Made by a program: the position numbers and the translations under genes. 64,000 nucleotides of DNA from Phanerodontia chrysosporium. Its lineage: Eukaryota > Basidiomycota > Agaricomycetes > Polyporales > Phanerochaetaceae. The DNA lies in contig MJGA01000020.1 of assembly GCA_001910725.1 (NCBI GenBank), positions 62,001 to 126,000 of the forward strand. The letters are read 5' to 3'. The notes beneath the pieces were generated by a model. It made no database searches, was not told the origin of the DNA, and saw nothing but the letters and a program-made list of their open reading frames with translations. This document shows positions 44,101 to 55,070 of the stretch, one piece after another; positions within the stretch are counted from its first letter, which is position 1, and every line of letters begins with the position of its first letter.

Positions 44101-46932
44101 GAGCTTAACAAGATGATCGCGGCCGAGCAGAAGAATCAGGCTGAGAAGGTGCGCATACAACGTGTTAATTCAGTCCAATCCTTGACGATCCCGCATTACT
44201 AGGTCCGAGTCTGGCTCATTTCCCTCCCCTTCCTCGGCGTACCGCCATACCCACTTGCTGTCATGCCAATCAAGTCCACCACGCAGTGCACCGACTTACG
44301 TCTCTGGCACGATGACATCATGGCCCGACTTCACACCCGTCGCATTCACGTCATCTCGTATTCAGCGGATGGGGCCTCTCTCGAACGGCGACTCGAGCAT
44401 GAGCTCATTGACGAAGCAAAAGCTCGCGACACAGTTCGACAGTGGAAGTTCCAGTCGCCGAGATGTGCAGGAGCAGCAGAGAGTGTTGTCGCCCCTCTTC
44501 TCGCTGACAACAAGCCATGTGCGTATGGTCAGGACGTCAAACATAGTCGAAAAAATGCACGTGGCGGTGTCCAGTCTGGTGCTCGGACGCTCGCCCTAGG
44601 GAACTACTGTGCGGGAATATGGCAACTCGAGAACCTGGCGAGATCTCCTTGTAGCCCGCTTCTTCTGGCAGATGTTATCAACGTCGACAAGCAGGACGAC
44701 CGCGCTGCTGCGCGGCTCTTCTCATCGGCCACGCTTGAGCACTTGTCTCAGACGCAGCCAACTGAGGTCGGCCTGGCAGTCTACCTCTTCGTCATCGGCG
44801 AATTTGTTGATGCCCATCAAAGCCGTACGCTCACTCATGGCACGCGCATGGAAATTCTGTGGCGCACCCGCTTCTTCCTGAACGGCTGGCGGAAGAGTGT
44901 CGAAGATCACCCTCACTATGACACGCGGACGCACTTCATCTCTCGTGAGCTTTTCGACATCCTCAACCTCATCATCGACTCGTTACTCGCCCTCATCCTT
45001 GCGCACCGAGACTATTATCCCCATGTTCCGCTCTATCCTTGGCTGCACTCTACTGAGGTCAATGAACATTTTTTCGGCTGCGCTCGGAAGATTGTCAAAG
45101 ACTTCAACTTCCTTGATCTCGTCTTCTCCATGCCGAAATTAACATTGCTTATGGATAAAGATCTCCGCTCCAAGCACCACTCCGATGCGAAGGCGTCTTC
45201 CCACCGTGCAGGCTATCATCACACGTGGTATGACAGGACAGATGTGGACCATGTCCTACTCGCCACCTTCCCTTCAGATGATATCATCAATAAGGAACTT
45301 CTACCGAACGCCTACACACATGCAAAGCAGCTCCTTGCTGCTCTTGGTCTGAAGAGCTCCACCCTAGCCGACCGAGGTGACACTTCAACACCCTTCCCGC
45401 CTGCTGCAGCAGAATATCTCCGCTTGGCACAGGCTGACTCGGAGCAATGGTCGACAGACGTCAGCGAGGATCCCTCCGAGCTTGTCGAAGATGATGAAGA
45501 CCGGGATCTCAATACTTGTGGCCCTGATTGCTGCTCCGAGAGCCTCGTCGACATGGAGCGCTTGCTCTCTGACTCTCCAACTTGTAGAGTCCGGCCCGAT
45601 CAGGAGGACAAGCTGGCTGCGCTAAGCATGACTGCAACAGCAAGTGCCTTGCATCAGATGCAGCTTATGTATGTTCATAAAGTGTTGCTCATATATGTTA
45701 CATACTGACTCGTATCACAGCGAGGAGCTCCCCGAAGCCAGTGAGCTAGAGCATATGGCTTGGAAAAGCTCTATTGATGCATGCCTGCAAGCACTGCACA
45801 CTCACGTGAACGCTCTGGAAAGCACGTCTGCGCTGCAAGTACTTCATGACGCCCGAGAGGTTAGTAGAGTGTCATTCTTAGGCATCGTCACCATACTGAG
45901 ACTTTGGCCTCAAACAAAGCTTCTCCACCCCCCAACAACTACCCTCTGCTTCTACTCGTCACAACTACATTGGGACGTTCTTGCTTCGGAGCGCAGGCAA
46001 CACGAGACAGCGGAAGCCAGAGCAGCCATTACCTGGCGGTACAGAGCTGGTGTGGCGGCAGTCAACCTTGACTCAGAGAACTCAGCCAGCCCATCCGCCC
46101 CAGCAGCCGCAGAGGCGACTGCGAAGCTCAACATAAAAGTTGTCAACGAAATCGTTCGTGTTCACACAGCATTGGCTGAAGCATCAAAAAAGCGTCTCGG
46201 CTCAGGCGTGGAGCGCGCCGTTCGATATCGTGGGTATGCCGGAAAGAAAGCACCCAATGAAGCAGATACCACCATGGCTGTATCGGTGCCTGGAGGGAAA
46301 CGCGCCGGCTACGAGGCTATAGAAACTGCGCTACCGGGATGGAGGTGGGCGGATGGCGGGATTGACCCAAATTGCCCACTGAAAATGGGCTCCGGTGTCC
46401 TGGTCTCGCACTGTGGGAAGGTTTTCTTTGGATTTGGTACGTTTCACCTAAAGCTATTGGAGGAGGATGAAACTGACTATAAGCAGTGCTCGGTACATTC
46501 CTGAAAGGTGGCGGTAAGACCTCTACGCACAACTATGTTGATGCCTGTCATACCATCCATAGGCTTTCACGCCTTGTTGTCCAAGTGTATGCTCAAGCTG
46601 GCCAACTTCTGTCGCCTCTCGTGGCCACGCCGCACGGCGGACGCTACCCAGTTGCAAGCTTCCTCTTTCTCCACCCCGAGTCTCTTCTGGTCTGCGTCAA
46701 CTCAATGTGTCCAGTGTTTGCCAGTGGGCCCCCAATCTCCGCTGGCGCAGGTCTAGCCATGTTCGCACCGTCAGCGCAACTCTCTGCTATTCTCGCATTG
46801 GTAGAAGAGTATGAACCAATACTCTGTGCTGCCGTAGAAGCCGCACACGCCGTCACAAAGAAGAGAGGAGCTAAACGCCGTAAAGTAGCAGATCCAGCGG
46901 CTGGAATAGCCTCCAAAAAAGTTAGGGCTTAG
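41178..46932 (+). CDS. Transposon-encoded Ulp1-like protease fused to DDE-type transposase
   Basis: The first long exon (ATG 41178) carries a C48-type protease: DVHWIAVGID (His), INIGDSYP (Asp), and AAQKDDTSCGITAVNAIHRA (Gln and nucleophile Cys in order). A phase-0 intron near 42724-42772 leads to a C2HC-like zinc motif (RCGHCAKAV, HYNSKTCRS) and a second CEECEK motif. Later exons give VGLRNMKYSNAFDNFC, GITDVNFDGL, VALSVDDTKLHPALRPY, VISYSADGASLERRL, QDVKHSRKNARGGVQSGAR and HSTEVNEHFFGCARKIVKDF. These are candidates for the catalytic D, D and E. The protein ends with a basic KKRGAKRRK nuclear-localisation-like stretch. Introns split the later part (near 43500-43607, 43813-43873, 44148-44204, 45668-45720, 45860-45917 and 46438-46492). 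Whether protease and transposase are one mRNA needs transcripts. Confidence 0.75.
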
Positions 46933-47137
46933 ATCAGGTTGTATATAATGCTATAAACGGTCGCGTGTAGGTGTACAGGTGTATATGTCGCTTTGAATGC
47001 CCGTGGAAATTTCGATGTATGATCCTACTTCTCCCCCAAATCGTCCCGATTTAGCCTACCTTTGGTGCCAGATCCCCCAAAATGAGGAAATTCTGGGAAA
47101 TTGCGACCCCCCAAAACCCCAAAATTGGGCGGAATTG

Positions 47138-47171
47138 GGATCAGAGCTTTGGCGGGATAAGGGGGGGTCCT
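47138..47171 (-). repeat. Right terminal inverted repeat
   Basis: The plus strand ends GGCGGGATAAGGGGGGGTCC then T, the reverse complement of the left end apart from two positions. Confidence 0.9.
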
Positions 47172-47179
47172 GCTAAATG
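47172..47179. repeat. Target-site duplication, right copy (GCTAAATG)
   Basis: Exact duplicate of 40786-40793, immediately outside the right inverted repeat. Confidence 0.88.
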
Positions 47180-48647
47180 CCGAAGCGCCCGGTTACGCAG
47201 TTTCTTCCTGTCCTTCACAGTCCTAATACGATCTTGTCTTTTGAAGAGTCCGCGTCTGAGAACGATCTCAACTCCAATGTCTGACTGCATTGTTGGGACT
47301 CATTCTCACGCCATCATTGTCGCTAGCTTTGCCATGGGGAGGGCTGGTGGGCGGCACAGGGCGTCGCCGGGGCTACCTACTGGTACGTCTCTTCTCGCAT
47401 TCCGGGCTCACATGGCACCAGCGACTTGAAGCACTTACACACCCGAAGATTCCGTTCTCTGCATGCTACAGTGCCGGCAGCCCGAGTTTTCGGAGAATGG
47501 ATGCACGCAACCCGCAGCTGTTCTTGGCCGTGCTCTGCATACGTTCCAGTCTTCTGAGGACTCTGAGAAGCCCCACTGCTTCTTTGGAACCATTGCATTC
47601 AACAGAACTGGAGACACCTTCGCAATCATTGCACGCTGGGCCAACGCTGGGCATGCTCGCCTACCCATGATGTGAGCAGGTAATCTGCCCAGCATAACGA
47701 CTGTTTTATGCAACACCGGTGTAGTGAAACAACCTGGCTAATCAGTGTCTACAGGTCTTGTTACACTTCGCCTTCTGGATTTGGAGCCCGGGGCTCCGGT
47801 CCCGAATGCCGGAGACCGACAAGTCTTTGTACATTCACTATCGTCGTCACCACCCGAACGCATCAGAAACACGGGGCGCGTATATCCTATGTTCGTAACA
47901 TCTGAATTATGCTGTGCGCTTAGATGCTTTGACCTTGAGCCACCTTTGAAGTCACGGTTCCCAGACACGTTGCATTTCACCAAGTCTCGATGTCTCTCGC
48001 AGAGAACCCTTCATTGATCGCATATTGTCGAATCTCATGCGATGTCAGTGCTACGTATACGACTCTGTTCAATCTCTATCGCGTCGTTCAGACTCGTTGT
48101 ATGGTCTGCCTTCAAGGTCCGTCTGCTGTGCGATTTCTATGGAGCTTATCGTTGCCTCGCGCATGCCTTCCCAGGTTGTCAGACGGACTATGTGCATCAC
48201 ACGTCCCTGCTTGACAAGAAGGTCCAAGCCGGCCGGATATGGGTTAGATCATCGTGGCGGCGTCCGGCGTCAGGCTTCATGGCACACGAGCACCGTGTGA
48301 GCGGATCTCCGAGAAGCGTGTGGCCACACACAAGCAAGAGGAATACCCCTTGAAGAGCATTCGGACCAGATGTGGTGCCTGTGATGCTGCTCAACCCGCT
48401 ACTAGCCACACTTCGATACCGGACCTGCCCCATCGAAGCGGCAACAGGCTTTCGTGGGGACGCCTCCAACAGCATGTCTTGACCGGAGAGTGACGTTGAG
48501 CCGTCTAGCACTTATCATGTCGCCGTGCTTATCACCCCTAGCATCTTCACAGCGCGCGTCGCCCTGTGAATTCGTAAATGCCCCACATATAAAGACCCCA
48601 CCGTCTCTCTCGTTTCCTACGAGATTCCCAGACTCGGAGCGCCCGAC
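47180..48647 (+). other. Right flank of the transposon with coding-like remnants
   Basis: Several plus-strand stretches look protein-like. One at 47463-47675 contains CFFGTIAFNRTGDTFAIIAR. One at 47745-48017 contains GRVYPMFVTSELCCALRCFD. A frame near 47990-48200 contains VVQTRCMVCLQGPSAVRFLW. They lie in different frames and could be exons of one hypothetical gene or decayed sequence. I recognise no family. The last part before 48648 should hold the amine-oxidase promoter, including ACATATAAAGACC near 48584, a TATA-like element. Confidence 0.35.
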
Positions 48648-50592
48648 ATGCTCCCGCTACCACCGACGTCTGTACTCCTTCTCCTCGGCGCCTCCGCGCT
48701 CGCTCTGCCAACGGAGCCGCAGCGCCCGTTCGCGGCGCCGCGGCCGTCACGCAAGGACGCGCAGGTGCTCGTGCTGGGCGGCGGCATGGCGGGGATCACG
48801 GCCGCGCGCACGCTGCACGACGCGGGCATCGCGGACCTGCTCGTCGTCGAGGCGGGCACCGAGCTCGGCGGGCGCATGCGCAGCCACCGCTTCGGCGCAC
48901 CGGGGCGCGAGCACACCGTCGAGCTCGGCGCGAACTGGGTGCAGGGCACGCGCCGCGCGGGCGGCCCCGAGAACCCCGTGTGGACGCTCGCGAAGAAGCA
49001 CGGCCTCAAGACGCAGCGGAGCCAGTACTTTGAGGGCCTCAGTGCGTGCGTCCCGAGTCTCGGCGCGCGTAGATGACGTTGAGGTTGCGCGCGTGTGAAG
49101 CGACGTACAATGAGTCTGGACAGGTCGATTTTCGCCACCTAATCGAAGAGGCAGGCAAGAATTTCGATAGGCTCGTGGCATCCGCGGGTTTGTTTTTCTC
49201 CAGATGCGTAGACCTGGAATGTCATCGTTGTATTAGGTGTTCGTGTCCCGAATGGGATCGTGGACGCGAGTGCGCGCACAGGCTACTCCCTCACGGGCTC
49301 ACATCCACATACACCAGAAGAAATGGCAGCAGAATACTATCAGGTACGCACAGTCTACGGCAATCCTAACCTAAATGCTGAGCATCTTCCTGCAGTTCGA
49401 CTGGGAATTTACAACAAGCCCGGAAGAGTCGTCGTGGCTCGCGTCTGCCTGGGTATGCCTATTAACTCTATAGGGATTTGCTTTCACTGACGAAGACTAG
49501 AATAACAACCACACTTTTGGCGGGTTCTCGGAGGAAAACATGATGTCACTTGACGGGCGTGGCTTCAAGACGATTGTTCAGGCGGAGGCCGCCTCTTTTC
49601 TCAAGCCTACGCAGATACTCTTGAATTCGACAGTGGAACGTATCGCCTATGGCGCACATAGTGTTACAGTCACCCTCGATAATGGCCGCATCCTGACGGC
49701 AGAATATGTAATCTGCACGTTTAGGTAGGTATGTTTCTACATCCTACGTGGAATGGTCTCCTGATGAATACAGTCTCGGCATGCTTCAGCACGGAGATGT
49801 TCAGTTTGTTCCACCGTTGCCGGCGTGGAAAATTGAGGCCATACATAGCATGACGATGGTACGTGTTCCCCTAGTTTAAATATAGCCATGTTCTGACTTC
49901 AAGTCGTAGGGGGAGTATACGAAAATCTTCCTTCAATTCCCACGTCATTTCTGGTTCGACACTGAGGTGAGTCGCTCCTTCTGTTGTTCGCTCTGCTGCA
50001 TCGCAGCTTATGCCTACATAGACTGCGCTCTTCGCCTCTCGCACGCGCGGACGATATCCCGTATGGCAGACCCTCGACCACCCGGCGTTCCTACACGGAT
50101 CTGGCATCCTCTTCGGAACCGTGACAGGGGCATTTGCTCGTCGTGTCTCTGCCTTGCCTCAGCACCTCGTTCTCGCAGAGATCATGGACACGCTACACAC
50201 CATGTTCCCGGACGCAGACATCCACAGCCCGACGCGTTCTTCTTCAAGTCCTGGAGCCAGGACCCGCATTTCCGCGGTGCGTACGCCACGTGGCCCCTGG
50301 CTTCGTCGCAGAGCATCATGCCAACCTGCGTGCGGATGTCGGGCCCGCCGCAGCTGCCGGAGCGCGGCCTGAAGACGACGACGAACAGATGCAAGGCCTC
50401 AAGCGAGCGGGCCGCGTGTGGTTCGCGGGCGAGGCGGGGAGCCTGCGCCACTTTGGATACCTGCATGGCGCGTACTTTGAGGGCGCAGATATTGGAGCTC
50501 GCGTCGCACGCTGCGTCCTCCGCGCCGGTGCGTGCGCAGGGCTTGAGCACGTTGCGGCTGTGCGGAACGTAAGGCCATACGGTGGTGTCTGA
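48648..50592 (+). CDS. Secreted flavin amine oxidase (polyamine oxidase-like)
   Basis: Residues 1-19 form a signal peptide (LPPTSVLLLLGASALALP). A Rossmann dinucleotide-binding motif follows (VLVLGGGMAGITAARTL; LLVVEAGTELGGRMRSH), then VELGANWVQG, DGRGFKTIVQAEAASFL, VTVTLDNGRILTAEYVICTF and SLGMLQHGDVQFVPPLPAWK. The C-terminal FAD-binding block is WFAGEAGSLRHFGYLHGAYF. This order is that of fungal polyamine oxidases, which oxidise spermine/spermidine derivatives and release hydrogen peroxide. About seven short introns interrupt the gene (the first near 49041-49097). Frames rejoin properly at the introns checked. A TATA-like element lies about 60 bases upstream. The signal peptide implies extracellular or wall location; substrate specificity cannot be read from sequence. 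Confidence 0.85.
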
Positions 50593-51038
50593 GGTCACAA
50601 CGATCCGACTGGTGTCACAGGCATTATATGTACAGTAGAATATCTTGAACATTTTTATGGCGACTCACCGAGTTCCCGAGAATTGAGGCCCTTGTGACCG
50701 CGGGGGCCAAAGGAATCTGTTTGGTGACGGAAGGGCCAGGTGGGACTCAAAGGGTTATTGGGGTCCTGGAAGATGCACTCGGGGTCCCGTTTCATGGAAA
50801 GCGTACGCGCACGCATCCGCAAGCAACGCGTGTCTCGTCTAGCCATCGTTTGCTCACAATCCGTAAGTTGGTCCTGCTTTCACGTAATAGATATTGATTT
50901 AGTTTGCCTTGTAACACAGAGAAGCCTGAACGGCTCATCATCGAGTAGGATCTCTACGCGTAGTAGGCCAATCTCGACGCGCAGTTGTCCCCATTCGTCA
51001 ATCTATTCTACCCTTGTTCAGAGAAACTGCTTCGCGGA
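50593..51038. other. Intergenic between the amine oxidase and BTB gene 1
   Basis: No gene is seen. Pyrimidine-rich stretches just before 51039 fit a fungal core promoter. Confidence 0.4.
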
Positions 51039-52620
51039 ATGGCAGCATCTAATCGTCCCAACTCCAACGTTTGTCGCGCTCCGTCTCCCTTTGATGGCAG
51101 CAAGCCCGCCGACATTATCTTCGCAACTTCTGACAACGTCGACTTCTACCTTCTCAAAGGGATATTAATCATTGCTTCGCCCTTCTTTGCGGATATGTTC
51201 TCTCTCGCGCAACCTGCGAAACCTTTGATGGGCGAGCTGGATCGTATCACCGTGGCCGAAGACAGCGCCACGATCGAAAACCTTATGCGCCTCTGCTATC
51301 CGGTTGCGCATCCCCATATTGCTAGTTTCTCGCTGTTGGGCAAAGTCCTGGAGGCAGCGATGAAATACCAGATAGATGCTGCTACGGATACGCTCAAGGC
51401 CACTTTCCGCAACTTCATAGTCGAAACACCCTTGGAATGCTTCGCAGAGGCTAGTCGCCTACGGCTTATGGACGAGGCGGCCCAAGCAGCAAAAGCTTGG
51501 AAGGCTCGAATGGGGCCTCTGACAGATGCTGCACTAGAGTTCACCTCTACCATTGCAGGCGGCTCGTACATCCCAGAGATGGACGTCATCTCCGCCACCG
51601 ACTACTTCCACTTCTTGCAATTCCTCCGCTCTTCCGGGGATGAGGTTTATGCAACTCGTGCTACGAAGTCTGCATCTCCCCCCGGGACATTGAAGACACC
51701 ATGGTCAATACCCAGCGGAGTGAATGCCGATTACATCCTCCATTCATCCGACAACGTCGCTTACCCCGTTCACTCTGTTGTCCTCCGCCTCGCTCGTGCT
51801 GATAAACTCCTGTGTTCCGCACCAGTGCAGCACAATGATAGCGGGAAGATTGAGATAGCTTTGGATTTGGATAGCAGCGCCATCCACGCTCTTCTCAACT
51901 TCTGCTATCCACGTACATCCGAGTCCAGACCCAACAACTTGCGCGATCTAGTGCAGATACTAGCAGCTGCTCGGAAGTACGGAATGCAAGAGGTAGCCAA
52001 TCTTGCTCAGGTGGATATGATGAAGCATGCTCATACTGAGCCTTTATCTACCTACTTCCTTGCCAGACTTAATGGCTGGGCAGATGAAGCAGAGGATGCA
52101 GCCAGGCATGCTATTCTAGGGGGCATACGTGATGTGTATGTCTACGAGATGGAGGAGGCGCCCGCCTCCATATACCACACTCTCCTACACTTCCAACATC
52201 TATCGCAGGCTGCGGTCCGGAGGATTATTGCGTCGCACGCACCCAGCTCTGACGCATCTCTTTGGTGTGTCGGCTTAACTGTACACCGCGGGATACTTCC
52301 AGCCTCACTATCCCTGCCGCTCATCGACCAGATGGTCCGGGAATCAGGTACCTGGGCAGGGCAGCAACGACAATGTCACATTTGCCACATATATTGCCCG
52401 TACCTATTTGGTGATACATGCCCTAATTGTCAGGCCACAGGTACCAGGCTTGCCAAGATGTTAACAACGCAGTCTGTTATGGAAAGTAACATCAAAGATG
52501 CATTGAAACAGGTGAGTTGTATCTTTTACACAGAGTTCCGCTGAAGAGCCCTTTGCTCAGATATCACTTCCGATTCCCGTATACACACATGGCACAAGTC
52601 AGGGCCCTCCCGGGCCTTGA
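51039..52620 (+). CDS. Double BTB/POZ-domain protein with C-terminal zinc ribbon (BTB1)
   Basis: The start is MAASNRPNSNVCRAPSPFDG at 51039. The first BTB domain runs from about residue 25 (ADIIFATSDNVDFYLLKGIL; ASPFFADMFSLAQP; ITVAEDSATIENLMRLCYPV) and is followed by a BACK-like helical part. A second BTB begins near 240 (DYILHSSDNVAYPVHSVVLR; DLDSSAIHALLNFCYP). The C-terminus has a C-x2-C...C-x2-C ribbon (CHICHIYCPYLFGDTCPNC). A GTGAGT...TCAG intron (52512-52560) adds a last 20-codon exon; the equivalent donor exists in the paralogues. The frame is intact throughout. BTB proteins of this kind are expanded in Agaricomycetes. Role is unknown; cullin-3 adaptor or dimerisation module are the family possibilities. 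It is the only undamaged member of the four here. Confidence 0.8.
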
Positions 52621-52961
52621 CAGCCCCATGTTGCCACATCTCTATCGTATTGAAACACGCCGCGCCTTTACTGTGCTCACAGGACCACCTTTGGCCCTCC
52701 TCCCACTACCAAATGTTTTCTTGAGTCTGAAGGATCTGAACACCTCGAATAGCTAGAAACATGTAAATTACGTCGCGGTATACGCATTAGTGGAGCGTCT
52801 TGTGTTGATACAGTTGATACTCCGCGTTGTATGGATGCAACTCCGCACAAAATCGAACACGGCAGCTTGCTACCGATGCTTCTTGGATCCTTACACCACG
52901 AAGTCTTGTCAGGTCCTCTGTGCACGTATTGCGTCACCTGGGTCCTGGTATAATCGTCGAG
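52621..52961. other. Intergenic between BTB1 and BTB2
   Basis: No gene is seen. It should contain the BTB2 promoter. Confidence 0.4.
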
Positions 52962-54520
52962 ATGCCAAATACACCACACAACTCGACCCTGGCCAATCCT
53001 ACTGCACCTTCTCCATTCAATGGCTCCCAAAGGCTTGCAGACATCATCATCTCGACAGCTGATCACGTCGACTTCTATCTAGCCAAGACAATTTTATCAT
53101 TCGCGTCACCCTTTTTCATGACATGTTTACAATCGTACAACCTCCTAAGGAGAAGCCCTCCGAGTTCGACCGCATCGATGTCACAGAAGACAGCGAGACA
53201 TTCGAGACCATCATGAGGCTCTGTTATCCCATACAGCGGCCTACCATCACTGAATTCACACTGCTGGAGAAGGTCCTGGAGGCTGGATTGAAATATCAGA
53301 TGGAAATCGCCGATGATTTAGTCGACACCCTCCGTCGCTTTATTCCCCAGAAACCGCTGCAGTGCTTCGCAGTGGCTTGTCGCCTTCGACTTATCCCGGA
53401 GATGCTCCGCGCAGCCGAGACGTGGAAGGCCCATGCGACGTCGCTGAGTGACACGTCTGAGTCTTTCGCTGCAACGATTGCTGGTGGGTCATGGGTACCA
53501 GAAATGTCGAAGTTGCCCACTGCTGTCTATTGCAGTCTTCTGGAATACCTTCGTAACCCTGGAAGGGACACACCATCGTCATTCTCCTCACCGCCTCCCG
53601 TGATGCGCGCTGTAACCAACCCACGGAATTGGGCTAAAACCATCTGCACCGCAGGCACAGACTACATCCTCCGATCTGCCGATGGCGCACAGACGTTTCC
53701 TGTGCACTCCGCAGTCCTTCGTGTCGGACATGCCGAAAAGCTCCTCCAGGGGCGACCGGCAGGCACGGAGGGCAAGGGCGAGCAAGGGCAGACTATAGTG
53801 ATCGTGGATCTGAATGGTGACTCACTTCACGCAATCCTGCGATTCTGCTATCCGTCTACATCGTCAGTCACTCCGCCCAGCCTTCACGAGATTTTCTTGG
53901 TTTTGGAAGCGGCAAAGAAGCTTGAAATGTTGCATGTAGAGGTCACGGCGAGGAGGCAGATGAAGAGTTTCATTGAGCAAGAACCACTTCGTATCTACCT
54001 GTTTGCTGCGATGAACGGGTGGATAGACGAAGCACAGGAGGCTGCCAGGCGATTGGCTACCTCTGGCACACACGACGCGTATGTGGCAGAGATGGAGTAT
54101 GTTCCGGCCTCAGCATACTATGGACTGCTGAAATATCTGCACGCGGCAGCTCAAGCGGCGCAGAAGATAGTCCAAAAACACGCACCCAATGCCTCAATAT
54201 GGAGCAGTGCTCCTAACAAACAGCTCGAGGCCCTTCCTGCCTCCCTCGTTCTTGCACTCATGGACTATAGCGACTCCTCGTTATGGCCCGGCCCAAGATC
54301 ACTGTGTGCATTTTGCCACAGTTACTCCAGTACGACTGGACGTGCGACAAGCCGCTCCTGCCCCTATTGTACCCCGACCCTGGGACATGCCGACAGTGGT
54401 GCTGGCGTGCTGGAGAAAGGTAAAAGGATTGAACAAGAGATCAGAGAAGCAATAGCCAAGGTTCGTCTGCGAACATACAAGTTGGAAGTGCAAGGACTCG
54501 CTGACAGGGGCATTGGTTAG
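52962..54520 (+). pseudogene. Double BTB/POZ-domain gene with one-base frameshift (BTB2)
   Basis: The ATG at 52962 begins MPNTPHNSTLANPTAPSPFN, followed by ADIIISTADHVDFYLAKTIL. The first BTB domain then breaks at a T5 run (53112-53116), where one base is missing relative to the family. The alternative frame continues cleanly from 53123 to 54520 (DRIDVTEDSETFETIMRLCY; DYILRSADGAQTFPVHSAVL; DLNGDSLHAILRFCYPST), with a C-terminal zinc ribbon (CAFCHSYSS, CPYC). Everything else matches BTB1 in order and length. The homopolymer context makes an assembly error plausible; otherwise it is a recent pseudogene. The end probably uses the same terminal intron as BTB1, so 54520 is provisional. Confidence 0.7.
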
Positions 54521-55070
54521 CTGAAGTTGGATTTGTAGATTACCACTGCTGCACAGAGGTCGGGCAAAAGCAAGTCTCGCCGTTGATAAAGTCGTCACCT
54601 GTGAAGTTTCGGGTTACATAAATCTTAAATATTCTGGACTGAAGGATCGTATATGCCATGAGTGATTTAATACTTAGTCGTTCGTACGTTACGGACCCAC
54701 TCGTGACCAGTCGCTTGAGGAGTAACTCCACAAAGTTGGACCTCGACTTGTCTGAGGTGTCCAGAGTGTCTCCGAGGACGAAGAGATGCGACAACCTTAG
54801 CGGTACCTATGCGCCTACGCTCTTCTCGATTTGTCCTGCGAGCTTTATCGTTCTTGATACAGCGAAGAAAATCTGGTGACGGTCAGACAAATCGTTCACG
54901 GACTAACCCTAGTTATTGTGGTGGATCCCTCACTCCAATTGCGCTAGGCGTTCACTCTGGTAGTACGGGGAGTTCGGTTCGATGTACATCCTAATAGAAG
55001 TATATATCCTGCGACAACTGTCAGTATGTACAGTATCAGCACAAGCAGATGACGCACCTATATAGAGAGC
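54521..55070. other. Intergenic between convergent BTB2 and the histone chaperone gene
   Basis: About 550 bases with no credible gene. Confidence 0.4.

Larger units (their letters stand above)
40794..47171 (+). mobile_element. Complete 6378-bp DNA transposon with 34-bp TIRs, 8-bp TSD and a Ulp1-transposase gene
   Basis: Both ends are defined by inverted repeats (40794-40827 and 47138-47171; 32 of 34 positions identical) flanked by a perfect 8-bp duplication. Inside lies one long coding region with an N-terminal Ulp1-type cysteine protease and a C-terminal DDE-like transposase. Subterminal DNA on both sides is packed with CCCCC(A)AA-type motifs. An 8-bp TSD, about 30-bp TIRs and an associated Ulp1 domain fit the Zisupton/KDZ and P/THAP9-like groups; I cannot decide between them. 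Near-identical ends and largely open exons indicate a recent, possibly active copy. It sits between a secreted-protein gene and an amine oxidase and does not visibly interrupt a gene I can identify. Confidence 0.88.

Noticed and set aside
52513..52533. A 22-nt GTGAGT...ACAG intron at the BTB1 end
   Set aside because: Too short for a spliceosomal intron; the 49-nt alternative ending at 52560 gives a normal length and an open last exon.
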